From the NCBI RefSeq assembly GCF_001523745.2, contig NZ_CP013386.1:1240001-1304000 (forward strand): a stretch of 64,000 nucleotides of DNA. The letters run 5' to 3'. A program made the translations under genes and the position numbers. Within the stretch, counting starts at the first letter, position 1. Every line of letters begins with the position of its first letter. Positions 9,718 to 19,554 of this stretch are shown here, piece after piece. Below the pieces are notes generated by a model, which was not told the origin of the DNA, made no database searches, and saw nothing but the letters and a program-made list of their open reading frames with translations. The DNA comes from Burkholderia mayonis. Its GTDB lineage: Bacteria > Pseudomonadota > Gammaproteobacteria > Burkholderiales > Burkholderiaceae.

Positions 9718-9738
9718 GCGCTCCTTGGGGGCGCTTTG
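9717..9738 (+). terminator. Likely terminator of aotQMP-argR
   Basis: An 8-bp stem (AGCGCTCC against GGGGCGCT, one G-T wobble) with a 3-base loop starts on the last base of the argR stop codon and is followed by TTTGAC. The U-run is short, so this is moderate evidence. Confidence 0.5.
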
Positions 9739-10070
9739 ACTGGCACAGCCCCTAACGAGTCGCGTCGGATGAGAACGCGGAGTGGATCGCGCAGGGTCTG
9801 TGTCGTTGAATCGCTCACCGGAGCGGTATACCGTCCGCCAGCTCCATCCTCGCTGCGCTCGGATGATGAGCGCATCCAGAGGAGAGGCGAACGATGAGTG
9901 TCTGGTGTTCGAATAATTCGCATACCTTGCGATGAGTGATTAGCGGACATGCATCGTGCGAAGTGGGTTATGGAATAGAAGAATGGTGTGCAGCGAATCG
10001 CGCGGCGAAGCTGGCGCAGGAAAGGAGCGCAGCTCCCTTTGCTGTCCGCCCAAGGATGCGCCTTTCTTTT

Positions 10071-10106
10071 GGTCACTTTTCTTTGGCAAGACAAAGAAAA
10101 GTGACC
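10071..10106. repeat. Perfect 15-bp inverted repeat
   Basis: Arms GGTCACTTTTCTTTG and CAAAGAAAAGTGACC are perfectly complementary, with loop GCAAGA. Similar GTCACTTTTCTTTG hairpins recur between genes in beta-proteobacterial genomes, to my knowledge without an agreed function. A bidirectional terminator or a dispersed repeat are both possible. Confidence 0.85.
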
Positions 10107-10201
10107 CCCGCCCCGGGGAGGGGCGACGCTAATCGACCGCTAACATCACAGGTCATCCACGACACACCCGAAACAACCACCCGAAACAACCGACAAAAAA
10201 C

Positions 10202-10267
10202 CGTCGCCCACCGGAAAGGGCATACCAAACCCCACCCTACCCGATAAATCCCGTCGCAATTCCGCAA
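10202..10267 (+). promoter_or_regulatory. Candidate ArgR half-sites upstream of astC
   Basis: Two matches to the P. aeruginosa ArgR half-site TGTCGC-N8-AA, each with one mismatch (CGTCGC): 10202-10217 and 10252-10267. They lie 65 to 130 bases before the astC start. The 50-base spacing is wider than in the Pseudomonas operators, so the case is suggestive only. Confidence 0.35.
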
Positions 10268-10331
10268 GACGCCTCGCGCCACGTTGCCTAAACTTGAATC
10301 TGTTACCTCTTACGAAACGAAAGGAATCGTC

Positions 10332-11567
10332 ATGAAGAGCCCGAACGTGTCCCGTCAGACTTTCGATGAAGTGATGGTGCCGGTGTTCGCCCCCGCGCCG
10401 TTCGTGCCCGATCGCGGCGAAGGCTCGCGCGTGTGGGACACGGAAGGCCGCGACTATGTCGACTTCGCGGGCGGCATCGCCGTCACCGCGCTGGGTCACG
10501 GCCATCCGGCGCTCCTCAAGGTGCTCGACGAGCAAAGCCGCAAGCTCTGGCACATCGGCAACGGCTACACGAACGAGCCTGTTCTGCGCCTCGCGAAGCG
10601 CCTCGAATCGCTCACGTTCGCCGATCGCGCATTCTTCGCGAACTCCGGCGCCGAAGCGAACGAGGCCGCCCTCAAGCTCGCGCGCCGCGTCGCGTTCGAA
10701 CGGCACGGCGCCGACAAGTACGAGATCGTGTCGTTCCTCCAGTCGTTCCACGGCCGCACGTTCTTCACGGTCAGCGTCGGCGGACAACCGAAGTATTCCG
10801 AAGGCTTCGGCCCCGTGCCCGCAGGCATCCGGCATCTGCCGTTCAACGACATCGCCGCCGCCAAGGCCGCAATCGGCCCGAAGACCTGCGCCGTGATCGT
10901 CGAGCCGATCCAGGGCGAGGGCGGCGTCATTCCCGCCGATCCCGCATTCCTGAAGGCGCTGCGCGAAGCGTGCGACGCGCACGGCGCACTCCTCATCTTC
11001 GACGAGGTGCAGACGGGCGTCGGCCGCACCGGCCACTTCTACGCGTACATGGACACGGGCGTCACGCCCGACATCCTGACTACCGCGAAGGCGCTCGGCA
11101 ATGGCTTCCCGATCGGCGCGATGCTCACGACGAAAGCACTCGCCGCGCACTTCAAGGTCGGCGTGCACGGCACGACGTACGGCGGCAACCCGCTCGCGTC
11201 GGCGATCGCCGAGAAGGTCGTCGAGCTCGTCAGCGATCCGGCGCTCCTCGAGGGCGTCAAGGAACGCAGCGAGCGGCTGAAGGCCACGCTCGACAAGATC
11301 AATGCGCGCTTCAAGCTCTTCAAGGAAGTCCGCGGCAAGGGCCTCCTGATCGGCGTCGAGCTCGTCGACGCGTTCGACGGCCGCGCGAAGGATTTCGTGT
11401 CGGCTGCGGCCGAGCACGGCGTCATCATGCTGATCGCGGGCCCGAACGTGCTGCGCTTCGCGCCGTCGCTCGTGATCCCGCTCGACGTGCTCGACGAAGG
11501 TCTCGCGCGCTTCGAGAAGGCGGTCGAGCAAGTGCTCGCCGCGCAAGCCGAAGCGGCCTCGCGCTAA
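10332..11567 (+). CDS. astC: Succinylornithine/acetylornithine aminotransferase AstC
   Basis: 411 aa PLP-dependent class III aminotransferase. In the arginine succinyltransferase pathway it converts N2-succinylornithine to the glutamate semialdehyde (step 3), and family members also act on acetylornithine (ArgD). The PLP lysine is K253 in [13 protein letters not shown], and [12 protein letters not shown] binds the cofactor ring. ATG 10332 was chosen for the upstream AAGGAA. It is the first gene of astC-aruF-aruG-astD-astB-astE. Confidence 0.92.
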   Translation: MKSPNVSRQTFDEVMVPVFAPAPFVPDRGEGSRVWDTEGRDYVDFAGGIAVTALGHGHPALLKVLDEQSRKLWHIGNGYTNEPVLRLAKRLESLTFADRAFFANSGAEANEAALKLARRVAFERHGADKYEIVSFLQSFHGRTFFTVSVGGQPKYSEGFGPVPAGIRHLPFNDIAAAKAAIGPKTCAVIVEPIQGEGGVIPADPAFLKALREACDAHGALLIFDEVQTGVGRTGHFYAYMDTGVTPDILTTAKALGNGFPIGAMLTTKALAAHFKVGVHGTTYGGNPLASAIAEKVVELVSDPALLEGVKERSERLKATLDKINARFKLFKEVRGKGLLIGVELVDAFDGRAKDFVSAAAEHGVIMLIAGPNVLRFAPSLVIPLDVLDEGLARFEKAVEQVLAAQAEAASR

Positions 11568-11601
11568 GCCGCCCGTATCGCTGACGTAGACAGGAACGAC
11601 G

Positions 11602-12660
11602 ATGCTCTTCGTACGCCCCGGCAGACTCGCCGATCTCGACGCGCTCGCGCAGATGGCGCGCACCGCGCAACCCGTGCTGCATTCGCTGCCGCACGACCGC
11701 GCCGCGCTCGAAGCGCGCGTCGCGCTTTCCGAAGACTCGTTTCGCGCGGAAGTCGACTTCCCCGGCGAGGAGTTCTATCTGTTCGTGCTCGAGGACGGCG
11801 CGACGGGCAAATTGCTCGGCACCGCGAGCATCGTCGCCGCGGCCGGCTACGCGGAGCCGTTCTACGCGTTTCGCAACGACGCGCTGATCCACGCGTCGCG
11901 CGAGTTGCACGTGAACCGCAAGATCCACGCGCTCACGATGTCGCACGAATTGACGGGCAAGAGCCGGCTCGCCGGCTTCTACGTCGATCCGTCGCTGCGC
12001 GGCGACGCCGCCGCGCACCTGATCTCGCGCGCACGGATGATGTACGTCGCCGCGAACCGCAGCCGCTTCACGCCCGAGGTGTTCTCGCTGCTGCTCGGCG
12101 TCACCGACGAAACGGGCGCGTCGCCGTTCTGGGAGGCGGTCGGCCGCAAGTTCTTCGGCCGCGACTTCGCCGCGGTCGAGATCGAATCGGGCGGCCGAAG
12201 CCGCACGTTCATCGCCGAAGTGATGCCGACCTATCCGCTCTACGTGCCGCTCCTGCCCGAAGCCGCGCAGCGCGTGCTCGGCGAGCCGAACGAGCATGCG
12301 CTCCTCGCGTACGACATCCATCTCGAGGAAGGCTTCGAGCCAGACCGCTACGTCGACATCTTCGACGCCGGCCCCGTGCTGACCGCGCAGGTCGACCGCG
12401 CCGCGTGCGTGACGAAGAACGCGCAGCGCACGGTGCGCGAGGCGGCGCGCGCGCACGGCGACACCACGTATCTGCTGTCGAGCGGGCGCGGCGACGCGTT
12501 TCGCTGCGTGCTCGCGGACCTGCCCGACGACAGCGCCGACGCGCCGCTGCCCGCCGACGCGCGCGCGGCGCTCGGCGTCGCCGACGGCGACACGGTGCGC
12601 TGCGTGCCGCTGCATCAGCGCGACGGCCAACCGACGGACCAACCAGGAGACGCAGCATGA
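11602..12660 (+). CDS. aruF: Arginine N-succinyltransferase alpha subunit AruF
   Basis: 352 aa AstA-family acyltransferase. It transfers succinyl from succinyl-CoA to arginine (step 1 of the pathway). It shares the fold and many motifs with the next gene: FVLEDGATGKLLGTASI, SHELTGKSRLAGFYVDPSLRG, PFWEAVGRKFFGRDF and HVDIFDAGPVL-like DIFDAGPVL. Two homologous AstA genes in tandem are the Pseudomonas-style heteromeric form, unlike the single astA of E. coli. Its stop overlaps the aruG start. Confidence 0.9.
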   Translation: MLFVRPGRLADLDALAQMARTAQPVLHSLPHDRAALEARVALSEDSFRAEVDFPGEEFYLFVLEDGATGKLLGTASIVAAAGYAEPFYAFRNDALIHASRELHVNRKIHALTMSHELTGKSRLAGFYVDPSLRGDAAAHLISRARMMYVAANRSRFTPEVFSLLLGVTDETGASPFWEAVGRKFFGRDFAAVEIESGGRSRTFIAEVMPTYPLYVPLLPEAAQRVLGEPNEHALLAYDIHLEEGFEPDRYVDIFDAGPVLTAQVDRAACVTKNAQRTVREAARAHGDTTYLLSSGRGDAFRCVLADLPDDSADAPLPADARAALGVADGDTVRCVPLHQRDGQPTDQPGDAA

Positions 12661-13688
12661 TCGTCGTTCGGGTCGTACAAACGGGCGACGTGGACGCGCT
12701 CGTCGCGCTCGCGCAGGAAACCGGACCGGGCCTCACCACGTTCAAGCCGGATCGCGACGCGCTCGCCGCGCGCATCGAGCGCACGCGCCGCACGCTCGAG
12801 AATTGCGCGACGCCCGCCGAAGCCGGCTATTTCTTCGTGATGGAAGATTCGCAGTCGGGCGACATCGCCGGCGTATGCGGGATCGAGACCGAGGTCGGCC
12901 TCGCGCAGCCGTTCTACAACTATCGCGTGAGCACGGTCGTCCACGCGAGTCAGGATCTCGGCGTGTGGACGAAGATGTCGCTCCTGAACATCTCGCACGA
13001 CCTGACGGGCTATGCGGAAGTGTGCTCGCTGTTCCTGAGCCCGCGCTACCGGACGGGCGGCTTCGGCGGCCTGTTGTCGCGCTCGCGCTTCATGTTCATC
13101 GCGCAGTTTCGCGAACGGTTTCCCGAGCGCATCTGTGCGGAGCTGCGCGGCCACTTCGACGAAGACGGCACGTCGCCGTTCTGGCGCGCGGTTGGTTCGC
13201 ACTTCTATCAGATCGATTTCAACGCCGCGGACTACCTGAGCTCGCATGGCCGCAAGTCGTTCCTCGCGGAACTGATGCCGCGCTTTCCGGTTTACGTCGA
13301 CCTGCTGCCGCAGGACGCGCAGGACTGCATCGGCGTCACGCACCGCGACACGCTGCCCGCGCGCAAGATGCTCGAGGCGGAAGGGCTGCGCTATCAGAAC
13401 CACGTCGACATCTTCGACGCGGGCCCCGTGCTCGAATGCCACGTCTCGGATCTGCGCACGGTGCGCGAAAGTGTCGTCGCGCCGGTCGAGATCGGCGCGC
13501 CCGCCGCGCGCGCCGACGCGCCGCGCTCGCTCGTGTCGAACACGTCGCTGTCCGATTTCCGCGTCGGCGTCGCACCGGGGCTCGTCGTGAACGGCGCGTT
13601 CACGCTGTCGGCCGGCGATGCCGCCGCGCTGCGCGTGAGCGAGGGCGATTTCGTGCGCGTGCTGCCGCTCAAACCCAAACAGGGATAA
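12657..13688 (+). CDS. aruG: Arginine N-succinyltransferase beta subunit AruG
   Basis: 343 aa AstA-family subunit paired with AruF. It shows FVMEDSQSGDIAGVCGIETE, ISHDLTGYAEVCSLFLSPRY, PFWRAVGSHFYQIDF and HVDIFDAGPVLECHV. The start overlaps the aruF stop by ATGA, so the two subunits are translated together. Either gene could be called alpha or beta by similarity alone; I follow the Pseudomonas gene order. Confidence 0.9.
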   Translation: MIVVRVVQTGDVDALVALAQETGPGLTTFKPDRDALAARIERTRRTLENCATPAEAGYFFVMEDSQSGDIAGVCGIETEVGLAQPFYNYRVSTVVHASQDLGVWTKMSLLNISHDLTGYAEVCSLFLSPRYRTGGFGGLLSRSRFMFIAQFRERFPERICAELRGHFDEDGTSPFWRAVGSHFYQIDFNAADYLSSHGRKSFLAELMPRFPVYVDLLPQDAQDCIGVTHRDTLPARKMLEAEGLRYQNHVDIFDAGPVLECHVSDLRTVRESVVAPVEIGAPAARADAPRSLVSNTSLSDFRVGVAPGLVVNGAFTLSAGDAAALRVSEGDFVRVLPLKPKQG

Positions 13689-13693
13689 CGAAC

Positions 13694-15157
13694 ATGACTG
13701 AACTCTTCATCGACGGCGCCTGGGTCGACGGCGCCGGCCCCGTCTTCTCGTCGCGCAACCCGGGCACGAACGCACGCGTGTGGGAAGGCGCGAGCGCGTC
13801 GGCCGCCGACGTCGACCGCGCGGTCGCCAGCGCGCGGCGCGCGTTCGCCGGCTGGTCGGCGCTCGATCTCGACGCGCGCTGCGCGATCGCCAAGCGCTTC
13901 GCGGCGCTCCTCGTCGAGCGCAAGGAAGCGCTCGCGACGATGATCGGCCGGGAAACCGGCAAGCCGCTGTGGGAAGCGCGCACCGAAGTCGCGTCGATGG
14001 CGGCGAAGGTCGACATCTCGATCACCGCCTATCACGAGCGCACGGGCGAAAGGCGCGCGCCGATGGCCGACGGCGTCGCGGTGCTGCGGCACCGTCCGCA
14101 TGGCGTCGTCGCGGTGTTTGGTCCCTACAACTTCCCGGGTCATTTGCCGAACGGGCACATCGTACCGGCGCTCATCGCAGGCAACACGGTCGTGTTCAAG
14201 CCATCGGAGCTCGCGCCCGGCGTCGCGCGCGCGACCGTCGAGATCTGGCGCGACGCGGGGCTGCCAGCGGGCGTGCTGAATCTCGTGCAGGGCGAGAAGG
14301 ACGCGGGCGTCGCGCTTGCGAACCATCGGCAGATCGACGGGCTCTTCTTCACCGGCAGCTCGGACACGGGCACGCTGCTGCACAGGCAGTTCGGCGGCCG
14401 GCCCGAGATCGTGCTCGCGCTCGAGATGGGCGGCAACAATCCGCTCGTCGTCGCCGACGTCGAGGACGTCGATGCGGCCGTCCATCACGCGATCCAGTCG
14501 GCGTTCCTGTCGGCGGGGCAGCGCTGCACGTGCGCGCGCCGCATCCTCGTGCCGCAAGGCGCGTTCGGCGACCGCTTCCTCACGCGCTTCGCGGACGTCG
14601 CGTCGAAGATCACGGCGGATGTCTACGACGCCGATCCGCAGCCGTTCATGGGCGCGGTGATCTCGGCGCGGGCGGCCGCGCGTCTCGTCGCCGCGCAGGC
14701 GCGGCTCGTCGAGCTGGGCGCTGTGCCGATCATCGAGATGAAGCAGCGCGATTCCGCGCTCGGCTTCGTGAACGCGTCGATCCTCGACGTGACCGACGTG
14801 CGCGATTTGCCCGACGAGGAGCACTTCGGCCCGCTCGCGCAGATCGTTCGCTATCGCGGCCTCGACGACGCGATCGCGCGCGCGAACGACACCGCGTTCG
14901 GCCTGTCGGCGGGGCTCCTCGCCGACGACGGCCAAGCCTGGGACACGTTCCGCCGCGCGATTCGCGCGGGCATCGTGAACTGGAACCGGCCGACCAACGG
15001 CGCGTCGTCTGCGGCGCCGTTCGGCGGCGCGGGCCGCTCGGGCAATCATCGCCCGAGCGCGTACTACGCGGCCGATTACTGCGCGTACCCGATGGCGTCG
15101 GTCGAAAGCGCGCAATTGCAGATGCCCGCGAGCCTGTCGCCGGGCCTTCATTTCTGA
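13694..15157 (+). CDS. astD: N-succinylglutamate 5-semialdehyde dehydrogenase AstD
   Basis: 487 aa NAD-dependent aldehyde dehydrogenase, pathway step 4, oxidising succinylglutamate semialdehyde to succinylglutamate. Visible are the cofactor segment [32 protein letters not shown], the catalytic Glu in [13 protein letters not shown] and the catalytic Cys in [11 protein letters not shown]. The start lies five bases after aruG. Length is standard for AstD (about 487-492 aa). Confidence 0.94.
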   Translation: MTELFIDGAWVDGAGPVFSSRNPGTNARVWEGASASAADVDRAVASARRAFAGWSALDLDARCAIAKRFAALLVERKEALATMIGRETGKPLWEARTEVASMAAKVDISITAYHERTGERRAPMADGVAVLRHRPHGVVAVFGPYNFPGHLPNGHIVPALIAGNTVVFKPSELAPGVARATVEIWRDAGLPAGVLNLVQGEKDAGVALANHRQIDGLFFTGSSDTGTLLHRQFGGRPEIVLALEMGGNNPLVVADVEDVDAAVHHAIQSAFLSAGQRCTCARRILVPQGAFGDRFLTRFADVASKITADVYDADPQPFMGAVISARAAARLVAAQARLVELGAVPIIEMKQRDSALGFVNASILDVTDVRDLPDEEHFGPLAQIVRYRGLDDAIARANDTAFGLSAGLLADDGQAWDTFRRAIRAGIVNWNRPTNGASSAAPFGGAGRSGNHRPSAYYAADYCAYPMASVESAQLQMPASLSPGLHF

Positions 15158-15170
15158 GCAGGATGCGACG

Positions 15171-16511
15171 ATGAACGCTAAAGAAGCCAATTTCGACGGG
15201 CTCGTCGGCCCGACCCATAACTACGCGGGGCTGTCGTTCGGCAACGTCGCGTCGCTGTCGAACGAGAAGTCCGACGCGAACCCGAAGGCGGCCGCGAAGC
15301 AGGGGCTGCGCAAGATGAAGCAGCTCGCGGACCTCGGCTTCGCGCAGGGCGTGCTGCCGCCGCAGGAGCGGCCGTCGCTGCGCCTGCTGCGCGAGCTCGG
15401 CTTTTCCGGCAAGGACGCCGACGTGATCGCGAAGGCGGCGAAGCAGGCGCCCGAGATCCTCGCGGCCGCGAGCTCCGCGTCCGCGATGTGGACCGCGAAC
15501 GCGGCGACGGTGAGCCCGTCCGCGGACACGAGCGACGGCCGCGTGCACTTCACGCCGGCGAACCTGTGCAGCAAGCTGCATCGCGCGATCGAGCACGAGT
15601 CGACACGCCGCACGCTCGCCGCGATCTTCGCGGACGAGTCTCGCTTTGCCGTGCACGACGCGCTGCCCGGCACGCCGGCGCTCGGCGACGAAGGCGCGGC
15701 GAACCACACGCGGTTTTGCGCAGAGTACGGCGCGGCGGGCGTCGAGTTCTTCGTGTACGGCCGCGCCGAATACCGGCGCGGGCCGGAGCCGACGCGCTTT
15801 CCGGCACGCCAGACGTTCGAGGCGAGCCGCGCGGTCGCGCATCGCCACGGCCTGCGCGAAGAGGCGACGATCTATGCGCAGCAGAGCCCGGACGTGATCG
15901 ACGCGGGCGTGTTCCACAACGACGTGATCGCGGTCGGCAATCGCGACACGCTGTTCTGCCACGAGCGCGCGTTCGTCGACAAGCAGTCGATCTACGATGC
16001 GCTGACCGCGTCGCTCGGCGCGCTCGGTGCGAAGCTGAACGTGATCGAGGTGCCGGATCGCGCGGTGAGCGTCGCCGACGCGGTCGGCTCGTATCTGTTC
16101 AACAGCCAGCTGCTGGCGCGCGAAGACGGTACGCAGATGCTTGTCGTGCCGCAGGAATGCCGCGAGAACGCGAACGTGTCCGCGTATCTCGACGCGCTCG
16201 TCGCCGGCAGCGGACCGATTCGCGACGTGCGCGTGTTCGATCTGCGCGAGAGCATGAAGAACGGCGGCGGGCCCGCGTGCCTGCGGCTGCGCGTCGTGCT
16301 GAGCGACGCGGAGCGCGCGGCGGTGAAGCCGAACGTGTGGATCGACGATACGCTGTTCGCGTCGCTCGACGCGTGGATCGACAAGCATTATCGGGACCGG
16401 CTGTCGCCCGCGGATCTCGCCGATCCGGCGCTGCTCGACGAATCGCGCACCGCGCTCGACGCATTGACGCGGATCCTCGGCCTTGGCTCGCTCTATGACT
16501 TCCAGCGCTGA
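15171..16511 (+). CDS. astB: N-succinylarginine dihydrolase AstB
   Basis: 446 aa. It removes both guanidino nitrogens of succinylarginine as ammonia and CO2 (step 2). It starts with the family's [19 protein letters not shown] and shows [11 protein letters not shown] and the catalytic cysteine region [16 protein letters not shown]. Length is as in E. coli AstB (447 aa). It overlaps astE by 17 bases. Confidence 0.94.
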   Translation: MNAKEANFDGLVGPTHNYAGLSFGNVASLSNEKSDANPKAAAKQGLRKMKQLADLGFAQGVLPPQERPSLRLLRELGFSGKDADVIAKAAKQAPEILAAASSASAMWTANAATVSPSADTSDGRVHFTPANLCSKLHRAIEHESTRRTLAAIFADESRFAVHDALPGTPALGDEGAANHTRFCAEYGAAGVEFFVYGRAEYRRGPEPTRFPARQTFEASRAVAHRHGLREEATIYAQQSPDVIDAGVFHNDVIAVGNRDTLFCHERAFVDKQSIYDALTASLGALGAKLNVIEVPDRAVSVADAVGSYLFNSQLLAREDGTQMLVVPQECRENANVSAYLDALVAGSGPIRDVRVFDLRESMKNGGGPACLRLRVVLSDAERAAVKPNVWIDDTLFASLDAWIDKHYRDRLSPADLADPALLDESRTALDALTRILGLGSLYDFQR

Positions 16512-17544
16512 TCGCGGCAGCGACGCCGTCTGGCTCGAAGACTTCCTCGCGCTGACGCTCGCGGGCGACACGCCGCGCACGGAAGCGGGCGAATGCGCGG
16601 CGCGCGCGGTGCGCTGGCGCTGGCTCGGCGACGGCCTGCTGCAACTCGAGCCGGCCGACGCGGCGCTGCGGATGCAGAGCGTGCTCGTGTCGGCGGGCGT
16701 GCACGGCGACGAAACGGCGCCGATCGAGTTGCTGTCGATGCTCGTGCGCGATCTCGCGCGCGGCGCGCTGCCGCTGCGCTGTCGGCTGCTCGTCGCGCTC
16801 GGCAATCCGGGCGCGATGCGCGCGGGCGAGCGCTATCTCGACGACGATCTGAACCGGCTGTTCGGCGGCGTTCGCACGCCCCGCGCGGCAAGTCGCGAGG
16901 TGCCGCGCGCGGCGGTACTGGAAGCGGCCGCAGTGCGCTTCTTCTCGATGGCGGGCCGCGCGCGCGGCGCGCGTTGGCACATCGACATGCACACGGCGAT
17001 CCGCGCGTCGGTGTTCGAGCAGTTCGCGCTCTTGCCGCACACGGGCGAGCCGCCGACGCGCACGATGTTCGAGTGGCTCGGCGAAGCAAGGATCGCGGCG
17101 GTGCTGCTGCATACGACGAAGGGCAACACGTTCTCGCATTTCACGGCAGCGTCCTGCGGCGCGCTCGCGTGCACGCTCGAGCTCGGCAAGGTGATGCCGT
17201 TCGGCGAGAACGATCTCGAGCGTTTCGCGGGCGCCGACGCGGCCGTGCGCGGCCTTGTGTCCGGCCGCCGCGACGCGCCGGGCGGGCCGCTGCCGCGCGT
17301 GTTCACGGTCGTCGACCAGATCACGAAGCAAAGCGACGCGCTCGAGCTGTTCGTCGCGAAGGACGTGCCGAACTTCACGCCGTTCGCGCAAGGCACGCTG
17401 CTCGCGCGCGACGGCGATTACCGCTATGCGGTGCGTCGCGCGGAAGAGCGCATCGTGTTTCCGAATCCGTCCGTCAAGCCCGGCTTGCGGGCGGGGCTGC
17501 TTGTCGTCGAGACGACGGGTGACACGCACGCCGCGCTCGCTTGA
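16495..17544 (+). CDS. astE: Succinylglutamate desuccinylase AstE
   Basis: 349 aa zinc carboxypeptidase-like hydrolase. It splits succinylglutamate to succinate and glutamate (last step). Zinc ligands are visible in [14 protein letters not shown] (His, Glu) and WHIDMHTAI (His); the general base lies in [12 protein letters not shown]. The ATG within the astB end was chosen for the resulting family-like N-terminus; a TTG four codons earlier is possible. It ends the operon. Confidence 0.92.
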   Translation: MTSSADRGSDAVWLEDFLALTLAGDTPRTEAGECAARAVRWRWLGDGLLQLEPADAALRMQSVLVSAGVHGDETAPIELLSMLVRDLARGALPLRCRLLVALGNPGAMRAGERYLDDDLNRLFGGVRTPRAASREVPRAAVLEAAAVRFFSMAGRARGARWHIDMHTAIRASVFEQFALLPHTGEPPTRTMFEWLGEARIAAVLLHTTKGNTFSHFTAASCGALACTLELGKVMPFGENDLERFAGADAAVRGLVSGRRDAPGGPLPRVFTVVDQITKQSDALELFVAKDVPNFTPFAQGTLLARDGDYRYAVRRAEERIVFPNPSVKPGLRAGLLVVETTGDTHAALA

Positions 17545-17575
17545 GCCGCGCGCGGCGTGCGTCGGTGGAGCAGCG

Positions 17576-18180
17576 CTACTTCGCGAGCCCTTCGGCGACG
17601 AACGCTTCGCGCACCTTCGGCGTGCGGCGACGCGCTCCATGAACGCGCGCACGCGCGGATACGCATCGAGCGGCAGCTGCAGGAAGTTCGACCAGTTGAC
17701 GATCGTAAACAGATAGATGTCGGCGACCGTGAAACGGCCGATCAGATAATCGCGCCCTTCGAGATGCGCGTCGACGTTCTTCAGGCGCGCATCGATCCGC
17801 GCGATGCATGCCTGCCGCGTCGAATCGGCGGTGTCCTTGCGCCATAGCCATCCGTAGCTCTTGTGCAGCTCGGTCGCGACGAAGGACAGTCATTCGATCG
17901 TGTCGTAGCGCTCGGCGGCGCCATGCACGGGAATCAGCGCGCCCGCGTTCACGAGATCGCCGATCCGCTGCAGCAGCGCGGCGGCTTCGGTGTGGCGCGA
18001 GCCGTCGTCGAATTCGACGAGCGGCACGTAGCCGCGCGGCGAGATCGCGTAATAGTCGCTGCCGTCCGCGAGTTCGTGCTTCTGCAGATCGACCTTGACG
18101 CCTTCGAACGGAATGCCGCCTTCCGTCAGCGCAATGCGCACGGCGAGCGAGCATGCGCCGGGTGAGTAATACAGCTTCAT
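17576..18180 (-). pseudogene. Glutathione S-transferase relic (nonsense plus frameshift)
   Basis: The first 96 codons read as a normal GST N-terminus (MKLYYSPGACSLAVRIAL, then a thioredoxin fold). Codon 97, where the family has Trp (TIEWLSFVATELHKS), is TGA. After it the same frame continues as a normal GST C-terminal domain (GRDYLIGRFTVADIYLFTIV) to ERVAAR near 17620. There one base is missing, and the expected PKVREAFVAEGLAK end lies in the next frame. The 605-base span is one short of a whole 201-codon gene. Two independent lesions make it inactive. Confidence 0.92.
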
Positions 18181-18582
18181 CGGTTGACGCCTCCTTTGGA
18201 AAGATCCGGGGGCCGATTGGCCGGGACGCGCCGAAGCTGCGGGCGCGCCTCGTTAAAATAGCACCGGCTCGCGCGGGCGGCATGCGGGCGTGCAATGATC
18301 GAGGATGCGCGATGCGCGACGGCGGCGTATCTGCGCCGACGTGCGCGGATGCGACATCGTTTTGCGCTTTTCGCGCGCCGGCGCGTTGCGAGCCGCAGCG
18401 ATCGCCGTTTCCCCCCTTTTCGGCCGCGCGCGCCCGCACGGGGCGGTACAATCGCGCGGTTGCGGCTGTTGCGCCGCATCAAGAGCGGTCCGTGCATTTG
18501 TCCGGACGATCCGGCGCTGCGAAGATGCGCCGGTACGAGTAGCGTGTTGAATCCATTTGATCGTATCGAGGAGATCTCCCTG
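18181..18582. other. Intergenic region, GST relic to aotJ
   Basis: About 400 bases between divergently oriented genes. It should hold the aotJ promoter. No gene or distinctive operator was found. Confidence 0.55.
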
Positions 18583-19377
18583 ATGAAGTTGACGTGGCAA
18601 AAGACGGCCGCCTGCGCGCTCGCCGCGGCCGCAGCCTTTGCGACGAGCGGCGCGTTCGCCGCTGACCTGAAGGAAATCCGCTTCGGCGTCGAGGCGTCGT
18701 ACGCGCCGTTCGAATACAAGATGCCGGATGGCAAGCTGGCGGGCTTCGATGTCGACATCGGCAACGCCGTGTGCGCGAAGCTGAAGGTGAAGTGCATATG
18801 GGTCGAGAACGCGTTCGACGGGCTGATTCCGGCGCTGCAGGCCCGGAAGTTCGACGCGATCAACTCCGACATGACGATCACCGATCAGCGTCGCAGGGCG
18901 ATCGATTTCACCGATCCGATCTACACGATCCCGAACCAGTTGATCGCGAAGAAGGGCAGCGGGCTGCTGCCGACGACCGCGTCGCTGAAGGGCAAGCGTA
19001 TCGGCGTGCTGCAGGGCACGATCCAGGAGGCGTACGCGAAGAAGCGCTGGGCGCCGGCGGGCGTCGAAGTCGTGCCGTACCAGACGCAGGACCTCGCGTA
19101 TGAAGACCTGAAGTCAGGCCGCCTCGACGCGACGTTCCAGGATTCGGAGGCGGGTGCGAAGGGTTTCCTGTCGAAGCCGCAAGGCGCGGGCTTCGCGTTC
19201 GCGGGCGACCACGTGAGCGATGCCGAGATCCTCGGCACAGGCGTCGGTTTCGGTCTGCGCAAGAACGATGCGCAGTTGAAGACCGCGGTCAACCAGGCAC
19301 TGAAGGAGCTGAAGGCCGACGGCACGATCGACGGCCTCGCGAAGAAGTACTTCAGCGTGCCCGTGACGCTCAAGTAA
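18583..19377 (+). CDS. aotJ: Arginine/ornithine periplasmic binding protein AotJ
   Basis: 264 aa with a Sec signal peptide (KLTWQKTAACALAAAAAFATSGAFA, cleavage after AFA near residue 26). The mature part is a HisJ/ArgT-type bacterial extracellular solute-binding protein (family 3): EIRFGVEASYAPFEYKMPDG, DFTDPIYTIP, GKRIGVLQGTIQEAY. A GAGGAG sits eight bases upstream of the ATG. It is unlinked to aotQMP by 10 kb but flanks the same arginine block, so it is the probable ligand donor. Substrate is inferred. Confidence 0.87.
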   Translation: MKLTWQKTAACALAAAAAFATSGAFAADLKEIRFGVEASYAPFEYKMPDGKLAGFDVDIGNAVCAKLKVKCIWVENAFDGLIPALQARKFDAINSDMTITDQRRRAIDFTDPIYTIPNQLIAKKGSGLLPTTASLKGKRIGVLQGTIQEAYAKKRWAPAGVEVVPYQTQDLAYEDLKSGRLDATFQDSEAGAKGFLSKPQGAGFAFAGDHVSDAEILGTGVGFGLRKNDAQLKTAVNQALKELKADGTIDGLAKKYFSVPVTLK

Positions 19378-19429
19378 CGCATTCGACGGGCGGCTCGCCG
19401 CCGCGTCTCGATGCTCGATCCGACTCTGA

Positions 19430-19457
19430 CTGGCCGCGCAAGCGGCCGGTTTCGTTT
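19430..19457 (+). terminator. Terminator after aotJ
   Basis: Stem CTGGCCGC / GCGGCCGG (one G-T wobble) with loop GCAA, followed by TTTCGTTT. It sits between two convergent genes and could serve aotJ. Confidence 0.65.
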
Positions 19458-19554
19458 CGGCCACGCAGCTTGCGCGGTCGACGCCGTCGCGTCCGCGAAT
19501 GTGCCTCCGTCGCGGCAGGCGCCGGGGACGCGATCGGCCGCGCGGCGGCACGCA

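Larger units (their letters stand above)
9739..10331. other. Gene-free stretch before astC
   Basis: About 590 bases without a credible gene. It contains the inverted repeat at 10071-10106 and two ArgR-like half-sites closer to astC. Confidence 0.6.
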
